Shown piece after piece: positions 8,648-17,115 of a stretch of 64,000 bases of DNA. The DNA is taken from assembly GCF_002288825.1 (NCBI RefSeq), contig NZ_NSLI01000002.1, positions 186,001-250,000 on the forward strand. Direction: 5' to 3'. Source of the stretch: Sphingomonas lenta (lineage in GTDB: Bacteria; Pseudomonadota; Alphaproteobacteria; Sphingomonadales; Sphingomonadaceae). Position numbers and translations under genes: made by a program. How positions within the stretch are numbered: position 1 is the stretch's first letter; each line of letters begins with the position of its first letter. The notes below the pieces were generated by a model. The model ran no database searches. It was not told the DNA's origin and saw only the letters and a program-made list of their open reading frames with translations.

Positions 8648-9504
8648 AGCGCGCTCCAGAGCCGCTCGACCGCCGCGACGCCGCTCGCACCATCGGGATA
8701 GTCGACCGCGAGCGCGGGCACGGCCTTGACCAGCCGGACCAGCGACTCGAACCCGCGCCAGCCGAGCGCGGTGTAGTTGGTCGACGCCTGCGTCAGGCGT
8801 ACGAAGGCTTCGCTTCGCGGCACCTTCCGCACCTCGTCCGGAGAGCCGAAGCGGGGGAACAGCAGCAGTGCCGGGCGCGCGGGCTCGTCCATGCGCGCCA
8901 GGTCGTCCGACGGCGGAACCATGTGGCGGATGTCGCCCTTGGGCGTGCCGCGCAGCCAGGGACCGAACGTCGCGGTCGGCCAGGCCTGCTCGGCGGCGGC
9001 GACGCCCGCGTTCTTGAGGCTCACCGGGCGCGGAAAGGCGCGGACCTCGCCCGTGTCGAGGTCGATGAGCGCGAACTCGTCGCCCATGAAGCGCCACCCC
9101 GCGGCGGCGAGCAGGACGGACAGCGTCGACTTGCCCGCCCCCGACTCGCCGGTCATCAGCAGCGCGCGGCCGTCGCGCTCGACGCTCGACGCGTGGAGCA
9201 GCAGGTGTCGCCGCCCGCCCAGCGCCAGCTGCAGGTTCATGCCCATCTCGGCGGCGAGCAGCCCGTGCGCGAGCGGCAACGGCGCGGCCTCAGCCAGGAA
9301 CCAGTCGCCGCCGATGTTCACCGATGGGCGGACGAAGCGCCGCCACGACCGGGTCGCCTCCAGGCGGACCGTAAAGTTGGCGACGCCGTCGCGTGGTTTC
9401 GGATAGTCGGCGTATAAATGCTCCAACGCAGCGACGGGCGCGCGCCAGTCGGAGCCGACGCGGAAACCGTACGGTCCCACGCGGACCGCGAAGCGGTACC
9501 TCAT
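8644..9504 (-). CDS. HprK-related kinase A
   Basis: 286 aa. The Walker A motif GESGAGKST sits near residue 117 after LLHASSVERDGRALLMTG, and MGDEFALIDL follows as the Walker B-like segment, the layout of the C-terminal domain of HPr kinase/phosphorylase. The N-terminal half is not the canonical HprK domain. Members of this group (recognised as HprK-rel-A) sit beside a PqqD-family protein rather than with HPr. The protein probably phosphorylates a Ser/Thr in a peptide or small protein, as HprK-like enzymes do in lasso-peptide clusters. It overlaps both neighbours by 4 nt, so the three are co-translated. Confidence 0.85.
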   Translation of the reverse strand: MRYRFAVRVGPYGFRVGSDWRAPVAALEHLYADYPKPRDGVANFTVRLEATRSWRRFVRPSVNIGGDWFLAEAAPLPLAHGLLAAEMGMNLQLALGGRRHLLLHASSVERDGRALLMTGESGAGKSTLSVLLAAAGWRFMGDEFALIDLDTGEVRAFPRPVSLKNAGVAAAEQAWPTATFGPWLRGTPKGDIRHMVPPSDDLARMDEPARPALLLFPRFGSPDEVRKVPRSEAFVRLTQASTNYTALGWRGFESLVRLVKAVPALAVDYPDGASGVAAVERLWSAL

Positions 9505-9761
9505 GCGGTTCGGACCAGGCCGGCGGTGACGAGCTCGTCCAGACGCGCGAGCAGCGCGTCGCGGTGGGCATCGGCGAGGTCGAACTCGCGTCCAAGCCGG
9601 GCGAGCAGGTCGTCAGCGGTCGCGGGCTCCTGGAGCGCGTGAAGCAGCTCGGGCGCGGGCTGCCCAAGCAGGTGCGTGATGCCGGACGCGCGGTGGTACA
9701 CGGCCGTCAGCTCATCCAGCGGCTCGATCAGCAGGGAGGAGAGCGGCTCGGCTCGGTACAC
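9501..9761 (-). CDS. PqqD-family peptide chaperone of the HPr-rel-A system
   Basis: 86 aa from GTG 9761. The pattern LTAVYHRASGITHLLGQP then LLARLGREFD matches the PqqD winged-helix fold that serves as a RiPP recognition element: it binds a leader peptide and presents it to a modifying enzyme. Its stop overlaps the HprK-like kinase start (ATGA). No radical-SAM, cyclase or asparagine-synthetase-like gene is adjacent, so its client must be the kinase and/or the nucleotidyltransferase-like protein. A small hairpin at 9767-9782 covers its ribosome-binding region. Confidence 0.82.
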   Translation of the reverse strand: MYRAEPLSSLLIEPLDELTAVYHRASGITHLLGQPAPELLHALQEPATADDLLARLGREFDLADAHRDALLARLDELVTAGLVRTA

Positions 9762-9766
9762 ATCGC

Positions 9767-9782
9767 CACCTTAGAGAAGGTG
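9767..9782. promoter_or_regulatory. Small hairpin over the ribosome-binding region of the PqqD-like gene
   Basis: CACCTT (9767-9772) pairs with AAGGTG (9777-9782) across the loop AGAG. On the minus strand the AAGGTGG that serves as Shine-Dalgarno for GTG 9761 lies in this stem, so translation of the downstream trio could be tuned by it. Structure is seen; function is inferred. Confidence 0.35.
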
Positions 9783-9797
9783 CGAGCCGGCGTGAAC

Positions 9798-10193
9798 CTA
9801 TCGGGGCATCTGCAGGGACGCGAAGCAGGTGAACCCGCTCGTCCCCCGCTGAAGCCGGCGAATGTAGTTCATGTATGCCCGGCTCCGCTCGTAATCGGTG
9901 CCCGGCAGCGTGCCGCCGTTGAGAGCGGTGCGCACCTCCTCGCCCTTGTAGGCGCGAGTCGCGGGCGGGAACGCGCCTTGCGTGCCGGGCGCCACCGTCG
10001 TGCCGTCGGCGGCGATGTAGCTGCCCGCACGGGCGCGGTCGGGAACGGGGATCTCGCAGTTGAGGACCGAGCCCGCGGTCTGCGCGAGCGCGGGGCGGAT
10101 CGACACGACCGCGGACGCGCCCGCCACGCCGAGCATCAGCACGCGCCGTCGCGTCGGGCTCGGCTCCACCACCTTGTCGGACTCGTCGGCCAT
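9798..10193 (-). CDS. Small Tat-exported protein of unknown function
   Basis: 131 aa. TRRRVLMLGVAGASAVV followed by PALAQ is a twin-arginine signal with an AxA-like cleavage site near residue 38. The mature part is about 93 residues with two cysteines (VLNCEIP and GFTCFASL) that could form one disulfide, several Gly/Thr-rich turns and RAYMNYIRRLQ. I do not recognise a characterised family. It is the first gene of the set with the PqqD-like protein, kinase and nucleotidyltransferase-like protein (36 nt gap), so it is the natural candidate substrate or effector of that cassette. That link is inferred from position alone. Confidence 0.7.
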   Translation of the reverse strand: MADESDKVVEPSPTRRRVLMLGVAGASAVVSIRPALAQTAGSVLNCEIPVPDRARAGSYIAADGTTVAPGTQGAFPPATRAYKGEEVRTALNGGTLPGTDYERSRAYMNYIRRLQRGTSGFTCFASLQMPR

Positions 10194-10314
10194 CGCACCC
10201 CTTTAGCCCCAAGCCCTTTCACGAACCGTTACCCGCCGCAAGCACCCGCGCCGTGCCGATCCGGCACAGCGGCCCCTTCGCGTCGCCGCGCAAAGCGCGC
10301 TAAGGGCGGTAGGC

Positions 10315-11526
10315 ATGCCGCCCACCACCGAACCGCGCCTCTGGGCCGCCGTGCTCGCGCTCGTGACGGCGATCGCCGTGGCGCTGGTGGGCGAGAGCCT
10401 GGGCGCGGGGCTGATCGCGGCGGTGGGCGCGATCGCGGCGGTGCTGCTGGCGGGCATGGAGCCGGAGCACCGCGAGGAGCGGACGGCGGACCCCGATCCG
10501 GAGGAGGACGCAGCGGCGCTAGGGCCGGTGCTGGACGCCATCGTGCAGCCCGTGCTGCTGGTCCGCGACGCGCGCGTGGTGCTCGCCAATCGCGCAGCGC
10601 TGGCGGAGCTGGGCCGGCACATCGTGGGCGAGGACGTGCGCGTCGCGATCCGTCACCCCGCCGCCGCGGCGCGGCTCGCGCTGCCCGACGGCGGCGTCGC
10701 GGAGCGCCCGATCGAGCTCGTCGGGCTCGGCTCGATCGAGCGGCGCTGGGAGATGCGGGTGGGCGTCGCCGGCCCGTTCCGCATCGTCCAGCTGATCGAT
10801 CGCACCGGAGCCTACGCAGCCGAGCAGATGCGCATCGATTTCGTCGCAAACGCCAGCCACGAGTTGCGCACGCCGTTGGCGAGCATCCTGGGCTTCATCG
10901 AGACGTTGTCAGACGAGGCGGGCGCTGACCCGGGCGTGCGCGGGCGCTTCCTCAAGGTCATGTTCGACGAGGCCAGGCGCATGCAGCGGTTGGTCGAGGA
11001 CCTGATCTCGCTGTCGCGCATCGAGGCGGAGAAGCATCGTCTTCCCGACGAGCGCATCGATATGGCCGAGCTGGTCGAGGTGGTGCGCGCCGACATCGCC
11101 GCGACCGACGCCGAGCGAGCGCGCGCGGTGATCACTGCGATCGAGTCGGACGTGCCCGCCGTGTGCGGGGACGAGGCGCGGCTGTCGCAGATGCTGCACA
11201 ACCTCATCGGAAACGCATTGAAATACGGTCGGCCGGGGACTCCCGTCACTGTTTCGCTGCGACGCGAAGGGGGCATGGTGCGGTTGTCGGTCGCCGACGA
11301 GGGCGAGGGCATCGCGCCCGAGCACATCCCGCGCCTGACCGAGCGCTTCTACCGCGTCGACGCGGGGCGCAGCCGCATGGCGGGCGGCACGGGCCTGGGG
11401 CTCGCCATCGTCAAGCACATCGTCGAGCGCCATCGCGGGCGCCTCGATATCGCCAGCAAGTTGGGCGTCGGCACTACCGTCACCGTGCTGCTGCCGCCCG
11501 CCACGGACGCTGTCACAAAAGCGTAA
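10315..11526 (+). CDS. phoR: Phosphate-regulon sensor histidine kinase
   Basis: 403 aa. Two membrane helices in residues 10-47, a short PAS-like region (about 65-165), then HisKA with NASHELRTPLASI (phospho-acceptor His182) and a HATPase domain with NLIGNALKYG, VADEGEGIAPEH and GGTGLGLAIVKH. It autophosphorylates and controls PhoB under phosphate limitation. The cognate phoB is the last gene of the same cluster, and pstS follows 64 nt downstream. There is no large periplasmic sensor, consistent with signalling through the Pst complex and PhoU. Confidence 0.93.
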   Translation: MPPTTEPRLWAAVLALVTAIAVALVGESLGAGLIAAVGAIAAVLLAGMEPEHREERTADPDPEEDAAALGPVLDAIVQPVLLVRDARVVLANRAALAELGRHIVGEDVRVAIRHPAAAARLALPDGGVAERPIELVGLGSIERRWEMRVGVAGPFRIVQLIDRTGAYAAEQMRIDFVANASHELRTPLASILGFIETLSDEAGADPGVRGRFLKVMFDEARRMQRLVEDLISLSRIEAEKHRLPDERIDMAELVEVVRADIAATDAERARAVITAIESDVPAVCGDEARLSQMLHNLIGNALKYGRPGTPVTVSLRREGGMVRLSVADEGEGIAPEHIPRLTERFYRVDAGRSRMAGGTGLGLAIVKHIVERHRGRLDIASKLGVGTTVTVLLPPATDAVTKA

Positions 11527-11539
11527 GCGTATTGTCACA
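11510..11539 (+). promoter_or_regulatory. Pho-box-like direct repeats (PhoB site) before pstS
   Basis: TGTCACA occurs at 11511 and again at 11533, exactly 22 nt apart, with a degenerate unit (CGTAAGC) at 11522 in phase. This gives an 11-nt period matching the PhoB binding unit. The first copy lies inside the end of phoR. Consistent with PhoB activation of pstS. Confidence 0.65.
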
Positions 11540-11590
11540 TAGGCGTGGTGCTCCGCTGATAGGCGGCGGAGATGAAGCGGGAGCCGTCCG

Positions 11591-12664
11591 GTGTTCCGCC
11601 ACCCGGACCCGTCAGACTTGCGTCAAGCCGCCGCGATCTTTTCCGCATGCCTCGCACTCGCCGCGTGCCACGACCAGGCGCGCGGCGGCGGTGCGGGTGC
11701 GCGCGACGAAATTCGCGTCGTCGGCTCCTCGACCGTGTTCCCCTTCACGACACTCGTCGCCGAGCAGTTCGTCGCGGGCGACCCCGAGGCGGACGCGCCC
11801 GTGATCGAGTCGACGGGCACGGGGGCGGGCATCGACCAGTTCTGCGACGGACTGGGCGCGAGCCATCCCGACATCGTCAACGCGTCCAGGCGGCTGACCG
11901 CGGCGGAGTATCGCGCCTGCCGGTCGAACGAGGTCGGGCCGGTGATCGAGGTGCAGGTCGGCATCGACGGCATCGCGCTAGCGCAGGCGCAGGGCGGTCC
12001 GCGCTTCGCGCTGACGCCCAAGCAGATCTACCGCGCGCTCGCCGTGACGCCGGGCGGAAGGCCCAACACGGCGCGGCGCTGGTCGGACATCGACCCGAGC
12101 CTGCCCGCCGTACCGATCAGCGTATACGGTCCGCCGACCACGAGCGGCACGCGCGACGCGTTCGTCGAGCTCATCATGCTGCCCGGCTGCGCAGCGGCGG
12201 ACTCCAGCGCGGCCGCGTTGGAGGCCCGCGACCCCCAGGCCTACCGCGCCCGCTGCTCCCGCGTCCGCGAGGACGGCGTCTATGTGGACGCGGGCGAGAA
12301 CGACAACCTCATCGTCCAGAAGCTCGCCGCCAACCCGACCTCGCTCGGCATCTTCGGCTACAGCTACCTCGAGGAGAATAGTGGTTCGGTCGTCGGCGTG
12401 CCGGTGAACGGCGTGCAGCCGAGCGACGCCACCATCGCGGCCGGCTCCTACCCAGGCTCGCGGCCGCTCTACCTGTACGTCAAGAAGAACCACTTGGAGG
12501 CGGTGCCCGGCCTGCGCCGTTTCCTGCAGCTCTACGCGGCGAGCTGGGGGCCGGACGGTCCTCTGTCGCGGCGCGGGCTGATCCCCTCCCCCGCCCCGCT
12601 CCGCGCGCGGGCGGCGGAGACCATCAAGGCCGAGCGCCCGCTCGATCCGGCGGAGCTGGCGTGA
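11591..12664 (+). CDS. pstS: Phosphate ABC transporter substrate-binding lipoprotein
   Basis: 357 aa, GTG start. The lipobox LALAAC puts the lipidated Cys at 26. The motif VVGSSTVFPFTT begins the phosphate-binding fold; STGTGAGIDQFCDG and GPPTTSGTRDAF supply further typical phosphate-contacting loops. It captures phosphate in the periplasm for PstCAB. First gene after the Pho-box-like repeats, so it is probably the most abundant product of the operon. A palindromic repeat pair separates it from pstC. Confidence 0.93.
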   Translation: MFRHPDPSDLRQAAAIFSACLALAACHDQARGGGAGARDEIRVVGSSTVFPFTTLVAEQFVAGDPEADAPVIESTGTGAGIDQFCDGLGASHPDIVNASRRLTAAEYRACRSNEVGPVIEVQVGIDGIALAQAQGGPRFALTPKQIYRALAVTPGGRPNTARRWSDIDPSLPAVPISVYGPPTTSGTRDAFVELIMLPGCAAADSSAAALEARDPQAYRARCSRVREDGVYVDAGENDNLIVQKLAANPTSLGIFGYSYLEENSGSVVGVPVNGVQPSDATIAAGSYPGSRPLYLYVKKNHLEAVPGLRRFLQLYAASWGPDGPLSRRGLIPSPAPLRARAAETIKAERPLDPAELA

Positions 12665-12686
12665 TGTGGGTTTTCACCACATCTCT

Positions 12687-12819
12687 CGTCACCCCGGACT
12701 TGTTCCGGGGTCCATTGTCGTACGCGCGACACGTGCAGGGGTGCGCACGACCGTCCGCTCCCTGCTTGCTTACGGTTCGCCCGGACAGCGATGGACCCCG
12801 GAACAAGTCCGGGGTGACG
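12687..12819. repeat. Palindromic repeat pair A (pstS/pstC junction)
   Basis: Two 29-nt arms (12687-12715 and 12791-12819) are perfect reverse complements, separated by 75 nt. Each arm also folds on itself: ACCCCGGA / TCCGGGGT around CTTGT or ACAAG. The spacer is homologous, in opposite orientation, to that of pair D at 48.9 kb. It sits inside the pst operon. Confidence 0.9.
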
Positions 12820-12851
12820 GGGAAAGTTCTTCGGTACGGAGGCGTTCGCCT

Positions 12852-14225
12852 GTGACCGGCCCCGCGCTCCTGCTGCTGCTCGCAGGGCTCGCCTTTGTCG
12901 GCTGGCTCTCCGCCCGCGCGCGCGCCGTCGCGTTCAGGGCGCCGAAGCGGCGGTTCAGCTCGTTGCCGGGTCACCACGCTTGGTACGTCGCGCTGTGGAC
13001 CATCCTGCCGCCGCTCGCCTTTCTGGGCGTGTGGTCGCTCGTCTCGCCCGCGCTGGTGACGGACGCGGTGCTCGCCACGCCGGCGGCCGCGCAGCTGCCG
13101 CCGCCCGGCTTCGAGCGGGCGTCCATCCTGTCGGAGGCGCGCGAGCTGGCGCAGGGCGACGCGTTCGGCGCGTTCCAGCCGCTCGCCCGCGCGCTGGAGC
13201 CAGCCTATGCCGCGGCACAGGCGCGATACGACTGGATCGCGACGGCGGTCGCGCTGCTGCTGGCACTTGCGGGCGGCGGTTGGGCGTACACGCGCGTCCG
13301 GCCCGGCTTCGCCGCGCGCACGCGGACCGAGCGGATCGTCATGGGCCTGCTGCTCGCCGCCTCGCTTGTGGCGATCATGACGACGATCGGCATTGTCGTA
13401 TCGCTGATCTGGGAAGCGGGGCGCTTCTTCGCGCGAGTGCCCGCGGCCGACTTCCTGTTCGGCACGCATTGGAGCCCGCAGGTGATCGATCCGCGCGACC
13501 CCGGCGCGAGCCTCGGCGCGTTGCCGCTCTTCTGGGGGACCTTTTTCATCGGCGCAGTGATCGCGATGGCGGTGGCGCTGCCCTTCGGCCTGATGAGCGC
13601 GATCTACCTGACGCAGTACGCCACGCCCCGCGTACGGAGCTGGGTCAAGCCGATGCTGGAGGTGCTCGCGGGCGTGCCGACCGTCGTCTACGGCTATTTC
13701 GCCGCGCTGACCGTGGCGCCCTACGTCCGCGACTTCGCCGTCGGGATCGGCGTCGAGACCGCCTCGTCGGAGAGCGCGCTGGTCGCGGGATCGGTGATGG
13801 GGATCATGATCATCCCCTTCATCTCCTCGCTCGCTGACGACGCGCTAGCGGCCGTCCCCGCGTCGATGCGCGACGGCAGCCTGGCGATGGGCGCGACCCC
13901 GTCCGAGACGATCAGCCGCGTGCTGCTTCCGGCGGCGCTGCCCGGCGTGGTGGGCGGCGTGCTGCTGGCCGTCAGCCGCGCGATCGGCGAGACGATGATC
14001 GTCGTCATGGCGGCGAGCGGCGTCGCCAACCTGACGCTCAACCCCTTCGAGAGCACCACCACCGTCACGCGCCAGATCGTCGACCTGCTGACGGGCGAGG
14101 CGGAGTTCGACAGCCCCAAGACGCTCGCCGCCTTCGCGCTGGGGCTGACGCTGTTCGTAATCACGTTCCTGCTCAACATGATCGCGTTGTCGGTCGTGCG
14201 CCGGTACCGGGAGGCCTATGAGTAA
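12852..14225 (+). CDS. pstC: Phosphate ABC transporter permease PstC
   Basis: 457 aa from GTG 12852. The frame stays open upstream through the repeat to 12666, but that extension is repeat-encoded and not credible. About eight hydrophobic segments are seen, including an N-terminal pair typical of the long alphaproteobacterial PstC form. The permease coupling loop reads ALAAVPASMRDGSLAMGATPSETI (the EAA-like region) followed by ALPGVVGGVLLAVSRAIGET. Forms the membrane channel with PstA. The gene overlaps pstA by 8 nt. Confidence 0.92.
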   Translation: MTGPALLLLLAGLAFVGWLSARARAVAFRAPKRRFSSLPGHHAWYVALWTILPPLAFLGVWSLVSPALVTDAVLATPAAAQLPPPGFERASILSEARELAQGDAFGAFQPLARALEPAYAAAQARYDWIATAVALLLALAGGGWAYTRVRPGFAARTRTERIVMGLLLAASLVAIMTTIGIVVSLIWEAGRFFARVPAADFLFGTHWSPQVIDPRDPGASLGALPLFWGTFFIGAVIAMAVALPFGLMSAIYLTQYATPRVRSWVKPMLEVLAGVPTVVYGYFAALTVAPYVRDFAVGIGVETASSESALVAGSVMGIMIIPFISSLADDALAAVPASMRDGSLAMGATPSETISRVLLPAALPGVVGGVLLAVSRAIGETMIVVMAASGVANLTLNPFESTTTVTRQIVDLLTGEAEFDSPKTLAAFALGLTLFVITFLLNMIALSVVRRYREAYE

Positions 14226-15492
14226 CGCGGCGCCCTTCTCCACGCGCCGGCCGACGGACTGGGCGACGCCGGCGATGCAGAGCCGCGTCCGCCGCCGCTA
14301 CCGCGCGGAGCGGCGCTTCCGGCTGCTCGGGCTCGCGGCGGTGACGCTGTCGGGCGCGTTCCTCCTGTTCCTGCTCGGCTCCATGCTGCTGCGCGGCGCG
14401 GGCGGGTTCCTGGAGACGCGCGTGGCGATGCCGATCGACTTCGCGCGCGCGTCGCTCGACGTCGATCCGCGGCGGCTGCAGGGCCGGGCCGCGGACCTGG
14501 CGCTCGCGGGTGCGGGACTGGAGGGCGCGGTGGACGACGCGGCGGTGGCGGCGTTCGGGCCCGATCTGGGCGGCCGCATCTTATCGGATGGCGCGTGGCT
14601 GCGCGTACGCGAGGCGATCAAGGACGATCCGTCGGTGCTCTCGCGCCGCGTCGTGATGTCGTTGCCGGTGGCGAGCCCGATCGACGTCGCCGCCAAGGGG
14701 CCGGGCAGCGTCGAGGCGGAGGCGGTGGTCGCGTCGCTCCGGTCGGGCGACCTGCTCTCGACGGGGCTGAACCGCGAGTTCCTTCTCTCCGCCGATTCGA
14801 CCGACCCGACGCGCGCGGGCATCTGGGGAGCGCTCAAGGGCTCGATCCTGACCATGTTGGTGACGCTGTTGCTGGCCTTCCCGATCGGGCTGCTCGCGGC
14901 GCTCTACCTCGAGGAGTACGCGCCCAAGAACCGCTGGACCGACCTGATCGAGGTGTCGATCAACAATCTGGCGGCGGTGCCCTCCATCATCTTCGGGCTG
15001 CTGGGGCTGGCGCTATTCCTCGGCACCTTCGGGCTGCCGCGCTCCGCGCCGCTGGTCGGCGGGCTGACGCTGGCGCTGCTGACCATGCCCGTCATCGTCA
15101 TCGCCTCGCGCAACGCGATCAAGGCGGTGCCGCCCTCGATCCGCGACGCGGCGCTCGGCGTCGGCGCGTCGCCGATCCAGGTGGTGTTCCACCACGTCCT
15201 GCCGCTGGCCTTGCCGGGCATCCTGACGGGCACCATCATCGGCATGGCGCGCGCGCTGGGCGAGACGGCGCCGCTGCTGATGATCGGCATGCGTGCCTTC
15301 ATCGCGGCGCCGCCGGACGGGATCACCGACCCGGCGACGGTGCTCCCCGTCCAGGTCTTCCTCTGGTCGGACGAGGTGGGCCGCGGCTTCGTCGAGAAGA
15401 CCTCGGCCGCGATCGTGGTGCTGCTCGTCTTTCTGCTGGCGATGAATGCCCTCGCCATTCACCTACGCAACCGTTTCGAGACCCGCTGGTGA
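14218..15492 (+). CDS. pstA: Phosphate ABC transporter permease PstA
   Basis: 424 aa. One N-terminal membrane helix (residues 37-60) is followed by a periplasmic insert of about 130 residues (to about 190), the form with N-terminal DUF3333 seen in alphaproteobacteria. The core permease has [20 protein letters not shown] and [22 protein letters not shown]. Partner of PstC. It overlaps pstC upstream by 8 nt and pstB downstream by 4 nt (GTGA), so the three permease/ATPase genes are translationally coupled. Confidence 0.93.
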   Translation: MSNAAPFSTRRPTDWATPAMQSRVRRRYRAERRFRLLGLAAVTLSGAFLLFLLGSMLLRGAGGFLETRVAMPIDFARASLDVDPRRLQGRAADLALAGAGLEGAVDDAAVAAFGPDLGGRILSDGAWLRVREAIKDDPSVLSRRVVMSLPVASPIDVAAKGPGSVEAEAVVASLRSGDLLSTGLNREFLLSADSTDPTRAGIWGALKGSILTMLVTLLLAFPIGLLAALYLEEYAPKNRWTDLIEVSINNLAAVPSIIFGLLGLALFLGTFGLPRSAPLVGGLTLALLTMPVIVIASRNAIKAVPPSIRDAALGVGASPIQVVFHHVLPLALPGILTGTIIGMARALGETAPLLMIGMRAFIAAPPDGITDPATVLPVQVFLWSDEVGRGFVEKTSAAIVVLLVFLLAMNALAIHLRNRFETRW

Positions 15493-16256
15493 GCAACCAC
15501 CCACCCAAGATCACCGCCACGCACGTCAACGTGTGGTACGGCGCGAAAAAGGCGATCGACGACGTGTCGATCGACATCGACCAGGACTCGGTCACCGCGC
15601 TGATCGGCCCGTCGGGCTGCGGCAAGTCGACCTTCCTGCGCACGCTCAACCGCATGAACGACACGGTCGCAAACGCCCGCGTTCAGGGCGACATCCGGCT
15701 GGACGGCGAGGACATCTACTCGCCCGACATGGACGTCGTGCAGCTGCGCGCCCGCGTCGGCATGGTGTTCCAGAAGCCGAATCCCTTCCCCAAGTCGATC
15801 TATGAGAACGTCGCCTACGGCCCGCGCATCCACGGCCTCGCCTCCTCGCGTTCCGAGCTCGAGGGGATCGTCCAGACGTCGCTCAAGCGCGCCGGCCTCT
15901 GGGAAGAGGTGAAGGACCGCCTGTCGGACAGCGGCACCGCGCTGTCGGGCGGCCAGCAGCAGCGGCTGTGCATCGCGCGCGCCATCGCCGTCGATCCGGA
16001 AGTGATCCTGATGGACGAGCCGTGCAGCGCGCTCGACCCGATCGCGACCGCCAAGATCGAGGAGCTGATCCACGCGTTGAAGGGCCGCTACGCCATCGCG
16101 ATCGTGACGCACAACATGCAGCAGGCTGCGCGCGTGTCGCAGCGAACCGCCTTCTTCCACCTCGGCCAGCTCGTCGAATACGGCGCCACGACCGAGATCT
16201 TCACCAACCCGCGCGAGGAACGCACGCGGGATTACATCACGGGGCGGTACGGGTGA
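15489..16256 (+). CDS. pstB: Phosphate ABC transporter ATP-binding protein
   Basis: 255 aa from GTG 15489, which overlaps the pstA stop. Walker [11 protein letters not shown]-loop [12 protein letters not shown], signature LSGGQQQR, Walker B VILMDEP, D-loop SALDP and switch His in VTHNM are all present, and FQKPNPFP is characteristic of PstB. It powers phosphate import. The palindromic pair B follows immediately, before phoU. Confidence 0.97.
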   Translation: MSNHPPKITATHVNVWYGAKKAIDDVSIDIDQDSVTALIGPSGCGKSTFLRTLNRMNDTVANARVQGDIRLDGEDIYSPDMDVVQLRARVGMVFQKPNPFPKSIYENVAYGPRIHGLASSRSELEGIVQTSLKRAGLWEEVKDRLSDSGTALSGGQQQRLCIARAIAVDPEVILMDEPCSALDPIATAKIEELIHALKGRYAIAIVTHNMQQAARVSQRTAFFHLGQLVEYGATTEIFTNPREERTRDYITGRYG

Positions 16257-16283
16257 TGCTCCGTGCCCTCATTTCCCTTTCCT

Positions 16284-16379
16284 CGTCACCCCGGACTTGT
16301 TCCGGGGTCCATCGTCGTACGGGCACTCCGGCCGGATCGCTCGCACCACGATGGATGCCGGAACAAGTCCGGCATGACG
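16284..16379. repeat. Palindromic repeat pair B (pstB/phoU junction)
   Basis: The left arm 16284-16312 is identical to the left arm of pair A. The right arm 16351-16379 carries paired changes (ATGCCGGA...TCCGGCAT) that keep its own hairpin while breaking perfect pairing with the left arm. The spacer is 38 nt. Second repeat pair within the pst-pho operon. Confidence 0.88.
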
Positions 16380-16404
16380 AAGAGAGTAAGTCGGATCACC
16401 TGAA

Positions 16405-17085
16405 ATGAACGAACACACCGTCAAGGCCTTCGACGCGGACATCGGCGAGCTGCGCGGGCTCATCTCGCAGATGGGCGGGCTGGCCGAGGAGCAGATCGGC
16501 AAGGCGATGCTGGCGCTGCAGCGCGGCGACCGGGCGCTGGCGACGCAGGTGCGCGCCGAGGACAAGGCCATCGACGCGATCGAGGCCGAGGTGGAGCGGC
16601 TCGCGGTGCGCATCATCGCGCTCAGGGCCCCGCTCGCCAACGATCTCCGCGAGGTCGTAGCCGCGCTCAAGATCGCCAGCGTGCTGGAGCGGATCGGCGA
16701 CTACGCCAAGAACATCGCCAAGCGCGTGCCGCTGATCGACGACACGGGCGACCGGATCGAGCCCATCTCCGTGCTGCCCGCCATGGGCCGGATGGCGTCG
16801 GAGATGGTGCACGACGCGCTGGACGCCTTCGCCGCGCGCGATTCGGACGCCGCCGTGCGCGTATGCGAGAGCGACACGGCGCTGGACGACTTCTACGACT
16901 CTATCTTTCGGACGCTGGTGACCTTCATGGTGGAGAACCCGCGCACCATCAGCCAGGTCGCGCACCTGCTGTTCGTCGCCAAAAACCTGGAACGCATCGG
17001 CGACCATGCCGGCAACGTCGCCGAGATGGTCTATTTCGCCGCCACGGGCACGCAGATCGCCGATCGCCTGCCCGCCAAGTCCTGA
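16405..17085 (+). CDS. phoU: Phosphate signalling protein PhoU
   Basis: 226 aa with two PhoU repeats of helical bundles. The metal-binding acidic signatures are visible as VLERIGDYAKNIAKRV in the first half and NLERIGDHAGNVAEM in the second. PhoU links PstB transport state to PhoR and represses the regulon when phosphate is plentiful. It lies 148 nt after pstB across repeat pair B, and 30 nt before phoB. Confidence 0.95.
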   Translation: MNEHTVKAFDADIGELRGLISQMGGLAEEQIGKAMLALQRGDRALATQVRAEDKAIDAIEAEVERLAVRIIALRAPLANDLREVVAALKIASVLERIGDYAKNIAKRVPLIDDTGDRIEPISVLPAMGRMASEMVHDALDAFAARDSDAAVRVCESDTALDDFYDSIFRTLVTFMVENPRTISQVAHLLFVAKNLERIGDHAGNVAEMVYFAATGTQIADRLPAKS

Positions 17086-17115
17086 ACCTGATCGAGCAAG
17101 AGGGAGGCCTGTGTC

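Noticed and set aside
12666..12851. N-terminal extension of pstC through the palindromic repeat
   Set aside because: The extra 62 codons are encoded by repeat sequence (same peptide-like strings appear at other repeat copies). GTG 12852 begins the conserved part.
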